Positions 55,835 through 64,000 of a stretch of 64,000 nucleotides of DNA are shown here, in pieces. The stretch spans positions 1-64,000 of the forward strand of contig JBLHNB010000001.1 of the NCBI GenBank assembly GCA_047621305.1. Direction: 5' to 3'. The notes beneath the pieces were generated by a model. It had not been told where the DNA came from. It saw only the letters and a program-made list of their open reading frames with translations, and ran no database searches. A program made the position numbers and the translations under genes. Position 1 is the first letter of the stretch. The number at the start of each line of letters is the position of its first letter. The DNA is from Colwellia_A sp047621305 (GTDB taxonomy: Bacteria; Pseudomonadota; Gammaproteobacteria; Enterobacterales; Alteromonadaceae).

Positions 55835-55861
55835 TTATCGACCAGATTTTAATTATCTTTA
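55835..55861 (-). promoter_or_regulatory. Sigma-28 (FliA) promoter of the flagellinolysin gene
   Basis: Minus-strand TAAA (55858-55861), a 15-base spacer and GTCGATAA (55835-55842) differ from the FliA consensus by one base. It lies 37 bases upstream of the ATG, so the leader is short. Confidence 0.85.
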
Positions 55862-56106
55862 AAAACTTTTTTAAAAATAGCACTATAATAATCAATAGAT
55901 TCAAATGTAATTTTTAATCTCTTGATTATTATAAGCATTGATTAATTTTTTACTGAAAATAAGTTAATCAAATTATGATTAAATAATAAGCGTCAAAGTA
56001 TAACTCGCACGAATTAAGCTTGGAATCACTACATAGATGAAATAAACTTGGATCATACGGCATACATTCTCAATTAGTATGGTTAGATATTTTAAAGGGG
56101 TAGAAA
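55862..56106. other. AT-rich divergent region before pseB
   Basis: The remainder of the 309-base gap between the divergent flagellin and pseB genes. It is very AT-rich; apart from the flagellin promoter and a good ribosome-binding site (AAAGGGG) before pseB, I see no defined signal. Confidence 0.5.
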
Positions 56107-57108
56107 ATGTTTAATGGTAAAAATATATTAATAACGGGCGGAACAGGGTCTTTCGGAAAAAAATATACCAAAACATTGTTAGAAAAATATTCTCCTCGTA
56201 AAATAATTATTTATTCTAGAGATGAACTAAAACAATTTGAAATGCAACAAGACTTCAACCAGCCTTGTATGCGTTACTTCATTGGCGATGTTAGAGATAA
56301 AGAACGCTTAACTCAGGCGATGAATGGCGTTGACTTTGTAATTCATGCTGCAGCATTAAAGCAAGTGCCCGCGGCAGAATACAACCCGATGGAATGCATC
56401 AAAACAAATATTAATGGTGCTGAAAACGTTATCTTCGCAGCGCTTGCCAATAATGTAGAAAAAGTCATTGCTTTATCAACAGATAAAGCCGCGAACCCTA
56501 TTAATTTATATGGTGCAACTAAACTTGTTTCCGACAAACTATTTGTTGCTGCAAATAATATCTCTGGCGGACATAAAACGACTTTTTCAGTAGTTCGCTA
56601 TGGTAATGTTGTTGGTTCACGAGGATCTGTTGTACCCTTTTTTGAAAAGCTTATTAAAGAAGGTGCTACTGAAATCCCGGTAACTCATGATGAAATGACC
56701 CGTTTTTGGATAACCTTACAAGATGGTGTTGATTTTGTTTTGAAAAATTTTGAGCGCATGTTTGGCGGCGAAATTTTTGTTCCAAAAATACCTTCAATGC
56801 GCATCATGGATTTAGCTCAAGCGATGGCTCCGACATTGAAAATTAAAATAGTCGGTATAAGACCTGGCGAAAAACTACATGAAATTATGTGTCCTTCCGA
56901 TGACTCTTACCATACTTTTGAATATGAAGATCATTTTGTTATCGCACCTAGTATACAATTTTCAAGTAGAAGTAATGACTTTACTATTAATGCCTTAAAC
57001 GAAAAGGGCCACCAAGTTGAACATGGTTTTGAATATAATTCTAAAAACAACCCCGTATTTCTGTCTCAGAAAGAACTTTTAGACTTTAATAACTTAGCAG
57101 AACTATGA
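56107..57108 (+). CDS. pseB: UDP-GlcNAc 4,6-dehydratase (inverting) PseB
   Basis: The 333-residue short-chain dehydrogenase catalyses the first step of pseudaminic acid synthesis. It has the NAD(P) loop ITGGTGSFGKKYTKTLL, the STDKAANPINLYGATK segment with the catalytic Asp-Lys and Tyr-x-x-x-Lys, and RYGNVVGSRGSVVPFF. It starts the plus-strand pse operon and overlaps pseC by 4 bases. Position beside flagellin supports a role in flagellin glycosylation. Confidence 0.94.
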   Translation: MFNGKNILITGGTGSFGKKYTKTLLEKYSPRKIIIYSRDELKQFEMQQDFNQPCMRYFIGDVRDKERLTQAMNGVDFVIHAAALKQVPAAEYNPMECIKTNINGAENVIFAALANNVEKVIALSTDKAANPINLYGATKLVSDKLFVAANNISGGHKTTFSVVRYGNVVGSRGSVVPFFEKLIKEGATEIPVTHDEMTRFWITLQDGVDFVLKNFERMFGGEIFVPKIPSMRIMDLAQAMAPTLKIKIVGIRPGEKLHEIMCPSDDSYHTFEYEDHFVIAPSIQFSSRSNDFTINALNEKGHQVEHGFEYNSKNNPVFLSQKELLDFNNLAEL

Positions 57109-58265
57109 CCTCTCCTTTTATTCCATACGGAAAACAGAGCATTAATCAAGCTGATATTGATGCTGTTGTTAGTGTTTTAACATCAGACTTTCTAACTCAA
57201 GGGCCGCAAGTCCCTCTTTTTGAACAGGCCATATCAAACTACTGTAATGTAAATCATGGTATTGCAACTAATAGTGCCACTTCCGCTTTGCATATTGCTT
57301 GTTTAGCATTAGGCGTAGAAAAGGGAGACTGGGTATGGACAAGTCCAATATCTTTTGTCGCTTCGGCCAACTGCGCCCTATATTGTGGCGCTAGTATAGA
57401 CTTTGTTGATGTGTCATCAAGTACAGGGCTTATTTCAATAGAAAGTCTAAAACATAAACTTGAAAAAGCGAAAGAAGAAGGAAATCTACCTAAGGTTATC
57501 ATCCCTGTACATTTATGTGGTCATATATGTAATATGATTGCTCTAAAGGAACTGGCTCAAGAATACAGTTTTAAAATAGTTGAAGATGCTTCACATGCTA
57601 TTGGTGCTCAATATCAGCAACAACCTGTTGGTAATTGCATGTACAGCGACATCACTGTTTTTAGCTTTCATCCAGTAAAGATTATTACTGCTGGTGAGGG
57701 CGGAATGGCTATGTGTAATGATGAAATTCTAGCAAACGAGATGCGCCTATATCGGAGTCACGGCATAACCAAAAACCCTGAATATATGCAAAACAGTTCA
57801 GCACCAGATTGGTACTATGAACAGATAACGCTAGGATTCAATTACAGAATGACTGATATCCATGCAGCATTAGGCTTAAGCCAGCTAAATAATATCGACT
57901 CATTTATTAAAAAACGCCATCAGTTAGTGACTCGTTACCATGAAAAACTAACAGATATTGACGGTATAAGCTTAGTTACGCCTACATACCAGTGTTACTC
58001 TGCCTACCATCTATTTTCAGTATTACTAACAGATGAAGAACAACGTATGAGAGTTTTCACCTCAATGAGAGAGAAAAACATTGGGGTAAACGTGCATTAT
58101 ATCCCAATAACTTCGCAGCCTTATTTTCAACAACTTGGTATTAACTCTAATGAATTTCCAAATGCCAATAATTTTTATCAAAGAGTCCTTACTTTGCCAT
58201 TGCATCCAACTCTTAGCATCGACCATCAAGACTTTGTAATTAAAGCGTTGCTCGATAGTTTATGA
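57105..58265 (+). CDS. pseC: UDP-4-amino-sugar aminotransferase PseC
   Basis: The 386-residue DegT-family PLP enzyme converts the PseB product to the 4-amino sugar. Motifs: QGPQVPLFEQAI near the N-terminus, VEDASHAIGAQYQ, and the PLP lysine in FSFHPVKIITAGEGGM. Length is normal. It overlaps pseB by 4 bases and the next gene by 4, indicating one transcript. Confidence 0.93.
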   Translation: MTSPFIPYGKQSINQADIDAVVSVLTSDFLTQGPQVPLFEQAISNYCNVNHGIATNSATSALHIACLALGVEKGDWVWTSPISFVASANCALYCGASIDFVDVSSSTGLISIESLKHKLEKAKEEGNLPKVIIPVHLCGHICNMIALKELAQEYSFKIVEDASHAIGAQYQQQPVGNCMYSDITVFSFHPVKIITAGEGGMAMCNDEILANEMRLYRSHGITKNPEYMQNSSAPDWYYEQITLGFNYRMTDIHAALGLSQLNNIDSFIKKRHQLVTRYHEKLTDIDGISLVTPTYQCYSAYHLFSVLLTDEEQRMRVFTSMREKNIGVNVHYIPITSQPYFQQLGINSNEFPNANNFYQRVLTLPLHPTLSIDHQDFVIKALLDSL

Positions 58266-59125
58266 AAATCGCATTAGGTTCAGTGCAATTTGGTTGCGAC
58301 TACGGTATTTCGAATGAAGCTGGGCAGGTAAATAGGACTGAACTAGCGACAATTTTGGCTTATGCAAGTAATGTAGGTATTTCCCTTATTGACACTGCAC
58401 CAGCTTATGGCAATAGTGAAATAGAATTAGGTAGTTCATGTTTCAAACATAATTTTTCATTTGTTTCAAAAATATCACCGGATTGTCCAATAGAAAACAT
58501 AGTTTCTTCCTCTGAAACGTCTATACGTAGTTTAAAGATCCATAAACTGGATGCCCTGTTATTACATCATGGAGAACAATTGTTATCTGATAAAGGTGAC
58601 CTAATATATGAACAATTATTAAAGGTAAAAAACCATAATAGATTAACAAAAAAAATAGGATGCTCGGTCTATTCCCCTAAAGAAGCTCTTACAATTGTTG
58701 AAAGGTATAATGTTGATATAGTACAAATTCCCGCTAGTATTTTTGATCAGAGAGTATTTCAAGACGATATTTTAGCTAAATTGAAAGAAAAAGATATCGA
58801 AGTTCACGTACGTTCGTTATTTTTACAAGGAGCATTATTTCTACCGCCTAACAAATTACCACTACATTTAGAAAAATTGAAACCTGTACTTAAAAAATTG
58901 AACACAGCGCTAATTGAAAATAAAACAGATATATTAACATTAGCTATCGCGCCATTTGTACAAAATAAAAATATTGATAAAATAGTTTTGGGTTGCTGCT
59001 CTTTAAAACAACTTAAAGAGATTATAACAGCCTATAAAAACGCTAAAACACTTAGTTTTGCTTACAGAGACCATGCTATTTTTGATGAAAACATTATAAA
59101 CCCAAGCCTTTGGCCTTCAAACTAA
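58262..59125 (+). CDS. Aldo/keto reductase in the pse operon
   Basis: The 287-residue aldo/keto reductase has the tetrad residues in DTAPAYGNSE (Asp and Tyr), SKISPD (Lys) and LLLHHGEQ (His), and a barrel fold pattern throughout. Such reductases occur in many nonulosonic acid clusters, but their step is not clear. It follows pseC with a 4-base overlap, and its 3' end overlaps the convergent cytidylyltransferase by 32 bases. Confidence 0.85.
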   Translation: MKIALGSVQFGCDYGISNEAGQVNRTELATILAYASNVGISLIDTAPAYGNSEIELGSSCFKHNFSFVSKISPDCPIENIVSSSETSIRSLKIHKLDALLLHHGEQLLSDKGDLIYEQLLKVKNHNRLTKKIGCSVYSPKEALTIVERYNVDIVQIPASIFDQRVFQDDILAKLKEKDIEVHVRSLFLQGALFLPPNKLPLHLEKLKPVLKKLNTALIENKTDILTLAIAPFVQNKNIDKIVLGCCSLKQLKEIITAYKNAKTLSFAYRDHAIFDENIINPSLWPSN

Positions 59126-59795
59126 AATAGGCTGCTTCAAGTCTATCCCAATCACTTTCATTATCAATATCAATGCCTATATCGTTAGGTAAAACAATAG
59201 GAATTATTGGTTTCAGCTCAATAAACATATTGTATTTCATCAGTTGTTTAACATTAAATAAATAAAAACCGCCAGCATCGCTAAATAATTTTGGTAATTT
59301 TACTGTTGGTAAAGCATAATTTTCTGGAAATATTGGCGATACAGAACTATCTTCTTGCAGCTTCAACGCTAATGATGCTTCTAGACCTAATCCTTTCACT
59401 GACATTACTAAACCATTTTTATGAATGTTAAATACATTTACGGCGTCTTGGAAATAATTCACAGATATCAACGCAGATGTGGCTAAGGTAAATAGTACAT
59501 TATCACTGGAAAAATAGGCTTGAAAACGAGGTAAGTCCTGCCGGACTAGATCCATAAATGTAGCCTTATCAGTAGCAACTTTCTTTTCTCTTAACCCCAA
59601 AGTAATTACATTTGGAAAACATGCAACCAAGTCCAAAATTTCTTCACTGTCGGTTGAAATGGCAATCCCTTTTAGTCCTTTAATTTTACTCAAATTTTCG
59701 ATTACATGGCAAATAACAGGTTTATTGTCGAGATGACGAATATTTTTTTCTATTATTCTTTTTGAGCCAATACGGGCTGGTATATAAGCAAACAA
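59094..59795 (-). CDS. CMP-sugar (acylneuraminate/PseF-like) cytidylyltransferase
   Basis: The 233-residue nucleotidyltransferase has the start motif IPARIGSKRIIEKNIRHL (family consensus IPARGGSKRIPRKN, here Ile for Gly at the loop), a VATDKATFMDLV segment and the C-terminal DIGIDIDNESDWDRLE. It would activate a nonulosonic acid with CTP. It is the last gene of the minus-strand run; its 3' end is shared antisense with the aldo/keto reductase. PseF or a related NeuA-type enzyme are equally possible. Confidence 0.82.
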   Translation of the reverse strand: MFAYIPARIGSKRIIEKNIRHLDNKPVICHVIENLSKIKGLKGIAISTDSEEILDLVACFPNVITLGLREKKVATDKATFMDLVRQDLPRFQAYFSSDNVLFTLATSALISVNYFQDAVNVFNIHKNGLVMSVKGLGLEASLALKLQEDSSVSPIFPENYALPTVKLPKLFSDAGGFYLFNVKQLMKYNMFIELKPIIPIVLPNDIGIDIDNESDWDRLEAAYFSLKAKGLGL

Positions 59796-59796
59796 A

Positions 59797-60957
59797 TTAA
59801 GTCAATCCAATCAAAACAGTTAACGCCTTCTTTATTGATTTTTCATCACAGGCAAATGTCATACGAATAAAACCCTCATTTTCTTTTCCGAATGCAATAC
59901 CTGGAGTAAAGGCTACTTGGTGATCAATGATTAATTTTTCAACAAAGCTCATAGAATCAAGAGAAAAACGAGAAATATCAATAAATAAATAGAATGCACC
60001 TTGAGGAATAAAAATACTACTTTCCAACCATGTATCTTGAATCATCTCTATTATCATCGTTCGTCTCTGAATAAAAGCATTCTGCATTTTGCTTAATTCT
60101 ATAGTCGCTTTAGGATCAACAAGAGCAGCTATTGCTCCTGATTGCACAAAGCTATTTATTGAAGTAGTTATATATTGTGATAATTTATTGGCTTGTAAAA
60201 TTATAGCCTCGGAAGCATGCATATATCCTATTCGCCAGCCGGTCATAGCGTAAGACTTAGAAAAACTGAAAATCGAGATAATCTTATTATAGTCTTTAAA
60301 TATGGATTGAATCGAATAGTGCTTTTGCTGATACAATAAATCTTCATAAACTTCATCTGAAATAACATAAAGATCATGCTTAATACTTAACTCACCAATA
60401 AGTCTTAGAGTCTTTTTTGAATAAACGCAACCTGTTGGGTTATTTGGTGAATTGATAATGATGGCTTTTGTTTTATTAGTAACTGCAGCTGTCAATTTCT
60501 CAATTTCAATATTGAAACCATTTGAGATTGTTGTTGTTACTATAACGGGTGTGCCGCCAGTTAACGTCACACAGCTATGATATGGCATCCAATATGGTGA
60601 AATTAAAACAACCTCATCGCCGGGGTTAATAATGGCTTGTAAGGCTAGGTATACACCATGAACTGCACCATGAGTTACCAAAATATCTTGGCTACTTTTT
60701 GGAGTAAATTTATTTTTTAGTTTTAATTTTTCACTAATCGCTAGACGTAATTTTGTTTGACCATTTGAAGCACAGTAATGGGTATTTCCCTCTGTCATTG
60801 ATTTCGATGCAGCATTGCAAATAAATGCAGGGGTATCAAAATCAGGATCTCCTGTCTGTACCCTTGTGATTACTTTACCTTTTTCAGCCATTTCCCGAAT
60901 ACGATCAGATAACTTTACATTAATAGACTCAGACATTAACTGCAAACGTTCATTCAT
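59797..60957 (-). CDS. Class I/II pyridoxal-phosphate aminotransferase
   Basis: The 386-residue fold-type I aminotransferase of the AspC type has INSPNNPTGCVYSKKTL, YVISDEVYEDLLY, the PLP lysine in FSFSKSYAMTGWRIGY and a C-terminal GFIRMTFACDE with the carboxylate-binding Arg. The substrate is probably an amino acid and not a nucleotide sugar. It overlaps the upstream RraA-like gene by 8 bases and lies one base before the cytidylyltransferase. Confidence 0.85.
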   Translation of the reverse strand: MNERLQLMSESINVKLSDRIREMAEKGKVITRVQTGDPDFDTPAFICNAASKSMTEGNTHYCASNGQTKLRLAISEKLKLKNKFTPKSSQDILVTHGAVHGVYLALQAIINPGDEVVLISPYWMPYHSCVTLTGGTPVIVTTTISNGFNIEIEKLTAAVTNKTKAIIINSPNNPTGCVYSKKTLRLIGELSIKHDLYVISDEVYEDLLYQQKHYSIQSIFKDYNKIISIFSFSKSYAMTGWRIGYMHASEAIILQANKLSQYITTSINSFVQSGAIAALVDPKATIELSKMQNAFIQRRTMIIEMIQDTWLESSIFIPQGAFYLFIDISRFSLDSMSFVEKLIIDHQVAFTPGIAFGKENEGFIRMTFACDEKSIKKALTVLIGLT

Positions 60958-61672
60958 TAGGATAACCCTTAGTGTCTAAAGGTTTATTCAGCTCACTCAA
61001 TTGCTCTATATGCGCGGAAGATAATAAATCGGTCTCAGTGAGATATTTTTTATCACAAACAATTTTTTTAGTATCCCACTTCAGAGTATCCAAGCAGAAG
61101 AACCATATATCTTCTTGAATTTCTATACGGTGAAGTTTTTCAAGAATTTCTTCGTTAATGTTGTCATTATCAATAATAACCACACCACCGTCGTCGCAAA
61201 CAGCAATAGCACCATTATATTTGGCCATTAAATAATCACGTTTTTCTTGTGGAAATCTATCAGCTTCAATATTAAAACAACCGATGGGAGTCGTTCCTTT
61301 ACACCAAACTTTAAATCTAGATCGCTTTATTGCCGCTATATCTCTAACTTTACCATCAACAACTAATGCTTTTGCGCCACGATACAATAAAGAATATTTA
61401 CTTACTAAATCTCCCAAAATTGCTCTTTCTGCACAATTGTGAACAAAAACAATAATAATATCATTTTCTTTTACTTTATTAATTTCATCGTGTACTTGGT
61501 AGTTAGACTCATTCGCGGCGAAAACACAATGAATTCGACCAACTTCATGTTGCTCCTCAATTACAGGTAAAACATCAGCTAATACACCTGTTTTACCTAA
61601 AGCGTCGGCAACTTCAGTAGTTGAAACTCTATTTTTTTTAATAAATGAAATGATTTTACTATTGATAGTCAT
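60950..61672 (-). CDS. RraA-family protein, possible aldolase or decarboxylase
   Basis: The 240-residue protein has RraA/HMG-aldolase signatures: VSTTEVADALGKTG near the start, ALVVDGKVRDIAAIKRS with the catalytic-type Arg-Asp pair, and VCDDGGVVIIDNDN. The enzymatic branch of this family cleaves 4-hydroxy-2-oxo acids or decarboxylates oxaloacetate; the RNase E inhibitor branch is smaller. It lies 3 bases after the methyltransferase gene. The reaction here is unknown. Confidence 0.75.
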   Translation of the reverse strand: MTINSKIISFIKKNRVSTTEVADALGKTGVLADVLPVIEEQHEVGRIHCVFAANESNYQVHDEINKVKENDIIIVFVHNCAERAILGDLVSKYSLLYRGAKALVVDGKVRDIAAIKRSRFKVWCKGTTPIGCFNIEADRFPQEKRDYLMAKYNGAIAVCDDGGVVIIDNDNINEEILEKLHRIEIQEDIWFFCLDTLKWDTKKIVCDKKYLTETDLLSSAHIEQLSELNKPLDTKGYPNE

Positions 61673-61675
61673 ATA

Positions 61676-62308
61676 CTACTTCCCTTTAAGTATTTTTATC
61701 GTGAACTCCCACAGGGGATAGTCGTGATAAATTACAAAAGAACGAGACAATTTACTCGCCCACGATAAAACATCAAAAACAGCATAATGATGATTTTTTT
61801 CCAACTGATAATCAACTTGATCCGTTAGAAAATTGAGTGCTACACCGTCATTAGCGATTAAAAACATCTGCTGCATCGTTTGTTGTGCATACTCATCATT
61901 ATTTTCTAGTTTAAAGCTCAGCATGCCCGATTCAACGGCAAAATCAACCGATTTAGTAGAATATTGCTTTAACGATAATAAATCTGCCTGATAGAATTCT
62001 GCACAACTATTAACATGTTTTTTATTTGCCTCATCAATTAAGGAAGCTGAAATATCAATGCCAATATAGTGAAATGAATTACCAAATTTATTTACTAAAA
62101 AATCATACAAATCACCAAAGCCACAACCTACATCTAAAATCGTTTTTCCTTTTGGATCATAGTCACGAAATAAAACGTCGAATCTTAGATACTGGGATTC
62201 CTGACCAGACCATCCAACAGAAGAAATGTCATTTCCTTTTTCTTTATATCTTTCATTATAAAAGGAAGTGACTCGTTGATAGTCTTTTACAGTCAAGCCT
62301 TTTACCAT
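61676..62308 (-). CDS. Class I SAM-dependent methyltransferase
   Basis: The 210-residue protein shows the SAM-binding motif I KTILDVGCGFGDLYDFL and the post-I acidic residue in YIGIDISASLIDEA. The substrate is not evident. It overlaps the amidohydrolase gene by 7 bases. The best guess is methylation of an acyl or amino-acid substituent made by the neighbouring enzymes. Confidence 0.8.
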   Translation of the reverse strand: MVKGLTVKDYQRVTSFYNERYKEKGNDISSVGWSGQESQYLRFDVLFRDYDPKGKTILDVGCGFGDLYDFLVNKFGNSFHYIGIDISASLIDEANKKHVNSCAEFYQADLLSLKQYSTKSVDFAVESGMLSFKLENNDEYAQQTMQQMFLIANDGVALNFLTDQVDYQLEKNHHYAVFDVLSWASKLSRSFVIYHDYPLWEFTIKILKGK

Positions 62309-63066
62309 TTCATAAAGTCCTTAAAATTTGTATACAACAATTTCTCCAATTGAGTCTCATTAACTTTTAAATCCGATAATATTTGGATACTGTCTATCAA
62401 AGAATTTTCAATACTCCTATCTGGATAGTCGGACCCATAGAATATTCTTTCAAAGCGCATACTATTCATAGCATAAACCATGTCTTGAGGGACTGAGCTA
62501 CCACGAAAGTATAATAATGAATATGAACAGTCGAAATAGACATTTTCCAAACGTTTAGCCAGCATCATCATATCAATAACATGATGTCCCCCCATATGTG
62601 CCCAAATAAAATTGGTATCAGGACATTGCTTAGCCAGAGTAGCATATTCAAGAGGATTAAATCCTTGCATTAATCCTGACCCATCTGGAAAGGCATCTAA
62701 CAATACAGGAACATTTAAGGTTGCAGCAAATCGGCAGACGTCAACTAATTTTGGACTTTTCATATCCAAATGTTGAAGCCTAGGATGCAGTTTTATTCCG
62801 CAAAAATGCATATCATTTATGGCGATAGTCATTGTTTTCAATACTTGTTTATCATCAGGATCAACATTAACAAAAGCTTCTAGTCTTTGATGACGTTGAA
62901 TAACTTCGCTAACTTCTTCAATTGACCAAGGTTGAATGAGTAAATGAAGAATGACACCCTTTTCAATTTGAGCATTAGAAAGCTGCTGATTTAATTCATT
63001 AGCAGCATCACCTACTTTTTTGAATTTCAATGAATCTAAATGTAAATGTGCATCTATACAGTTCAT
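62302..63066 (-). CDS. Amidohydrolase-2 family metal-dependent hydrolase
   Basis: The 254-residue TIM-barrel enzyme has the metal motif DAHLHL near the N-terminus, GIKLHPRLQHL, FIWAHMGGHHVID and the catalytic Asp in FYGSDYPD. Members of this family are hydrolases, lactonases or decarboxylases. It overlaps the ATP-grasp and methyltransferase genes by a few bases each, so it is part of a tightly coupled operon. Its reaction is unknown. Confidence 0.82.
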   Translation of the reverse strand: MNCIDAHLHLDSLKFKKVGDAANELNQQLSNAQIEKGVILHLLIQPWSIEEVSEVIQRHQRLEAFVNVDPDDKQVLKTMTIAINDMHFCGIKLHPRLQHLDMKSPKLVDVCRFAATLNVPVLLDAFPDGSGLMQGFNPLEYATLAKQCPDTNFIWAHMGGHHVIDMMMLAKRLENVYFDCSYSLLYFRGSSVPQDMVYAMNSMRFERIFYGSDYPDRSIENSLIDSIQILSDLKVNETQLEKLLYTNFKDFMKW

Positions 63067-64000
63067 GATTTCACCCTAAAATTAATAAGTTTTTTGACCT
63101 GTTGAGCTTGTCGCTCAGATTTTTCTATACTTTCAGCACTACTAATAAAATATCCCATTCGGTCACCATCACAACAGGCATTGTTTAGTTTATCTCCAAC
63201 ACAAACAAAAGAAGCGGCTTTAACACCAGAAATAGTATTGCTTTGATTGAAACCACAGATTTCGACCACGACTCCTGACTTATTTGGAAAAAAATGTAAA
63301 ATGGTGTGATTTGCGATTAAATGGCTGGGGTCTAAAGATAAACCTATAGCTTGTTTGATTGTATTTAACGCGATGTCAAAACCAGAAGCTAATTCGACAA
63401 AACTTTCAAAAACCAAAAATCCACCACCGCGCCCAGCTAGTTCTACCATGCCTATAGATCCATCTTTCATTAGAATAACCTCTGCATGACATGGACCATT
63501 TTGATAATTTAGGGCAGTAACTGCATCAACAACAAGCTGTTCCATATTTTTAGTTGTTGAATCATTTAATTCAGCACTAGTAAGCTGATAAGCAACTAAA
63601 CCAGATGTAGATTTTATTTTCTTCTTTGCTGTAATACATAATATTTGTGTTTGTTTTTTATTTACAAAAGCTTCAACAGTAAATTCTTCACCTTCCATAA
63701 AAGACTCAATAATCACCTCTCCATTAGATGAAAAAGACTGTGCAGAATATAGATACTCTTTAATACTCTCATCGTAACGCGTAACTTTAAAAACACCACG
63801 ACTACCTGCACTATCAACAGGCTTTATGATAAACGGTAAAGGCTTTTCGAAAGCTATTTCCTGTAAATACTCAATATCATTACTAACTTGCCAAATAGGC
63901 CCATTAACATTCGCATTTTCCCAGCATTGCCGTTGCAATGCTTTGTTAACTAAACGCTGACTAATTTGTAAATTTGGCCCTGTTGATACACAGTAATAAT
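63063..64000 (-). CDS. ATP-grasp ligase, 5' end beyond the window
   Basis: The frame has no stop up to base 64000, so the N-terminus lies outside; upstream codons read CVSTGPNLQISQRLVNKAL in frame. Visible features are the ATP-grasp core KPVDSAGSRGVFKV, VIIESFMEGEEFTVEAFV and MVELAGRGGGFLVFE with the metal-binding residues, and a C-terminal lid domain. ATP-grasp enzymes join a carboxylate to an amine through an acyl phosphate. Here the likely role is attaching an amino acid or acid to an amino sugar or small molecule. It overlaps the amidohydrolase gene by 4 bases. Confidence 0.85.
   Translation of the reverse strand, partial: YYCVSTGPNLQISQRLVNKALQRQCWENANVNGPIWQVSNDIEYLQEIAFEKPLPFIIKPVDSAGSRGVFKVTRYDESIKEYLYSAQSFSSNGEVIIESFMEGEEFTVEAFVNKKQTQILCITAKKKIKSTSGLVAYQLTSAELNDSTTKNMEQLVVDAVTALNYQNGPCHAEVILMKDGSIGMVELAGRGGGFLVFESFVELASGFDIALNTIKQAIGLSLDPSHLIANHTILHFFPNKSGVVVEICGFNQSNTISGVKAASFVCVGDKLNNACCDGDRMGYFISSAESIEKSERQAQQVKKLINFRVKS

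Overview
The window looks like chromosomal DNA of a marine, low-GC gammaproteobacterium of the order Alteromonadales, most like Colwellia and relatives. This is inferred from protein content and gene order: a polar flagellum under FlrA/FlrBC/FliA control, the ParC/ParP/DUF2802 chemotaxis tail, and large SLBB export proteins. I ran no database search. No rRNA, tRNA or CRISPR array was seen.

Layout. (1) 1-712: a mobile-element scar, with a 5'-truncated REP-associated transposase and an IS630-type transposase remnant set among two copies of a 32-bp repeat. (2) 837-13599, minus strand: a full type II secretion-like operon in the order G-E-F-H-I-J-K-L-M-C-D. It is followed by a separately promoted gene for a secreted, Thr/Val/Ala-rich 541-residue protein that I read as a likely surface-layer subunit and the probable cargo. 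(3) 13722-18675: WecA, a 911-residue SLBB outer-membrane polysaccharide export protein, and MlaA. (4) 18844-51895, minus strand: an almost unbroken chemotaxis/flagellar block running flrA, flrBC, fliEFGHIJ, fliKLMNOPQR-flhB, flhA-flhF-flhG-fliA, cheYZAB, motCD, parC-parP-cheW-DUF2802. A 157-bp MITE-like element interrupts its end. (5) 52424-55797: two tandem fliS paralogs, a small FliT-position gene, and a convergent flagellin gene with a zinc-metalloprotease domain in its variable region (flagellinolysin). (6) 56107-64000: pseB-pseC-aldo/keto reductase on the plus strand, meeting head-on a minus-strand run of ATP-grasp (cut by the window edge), amidohydrolase, methyltransferase, RraA-like protein, aminotransferase and CMP-sugar cytidylyltransferase.

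How they fit. Recognisable sigma-54 (-24/-12) sites precede flrB, fliE, fliK, flhA and the first fliS; sigma-28 sites precede the flagellin and, less surely, the second fliS. This matches the known FlrA > FlrBC > FliA hierarchy. The Pse and cytidylyltransferase genes next to the flagellin suggest flagellin glycosylation with a nonulosonic acid, perhaps carrying an unusual substituent made by the minus-strand cluster. The secretion operon, surface protein, WecA and SLBB exporter together suggest a cell-envelope assembly region.

Most worth following up: the dedicated secretion system with its putative S-layer cargo, the proteolytic flagellin, the six-gene cluster of unknown product, and three FliM/CheZ-like CheY-docking motifs in a CheA that lacks a visible P2 domain.
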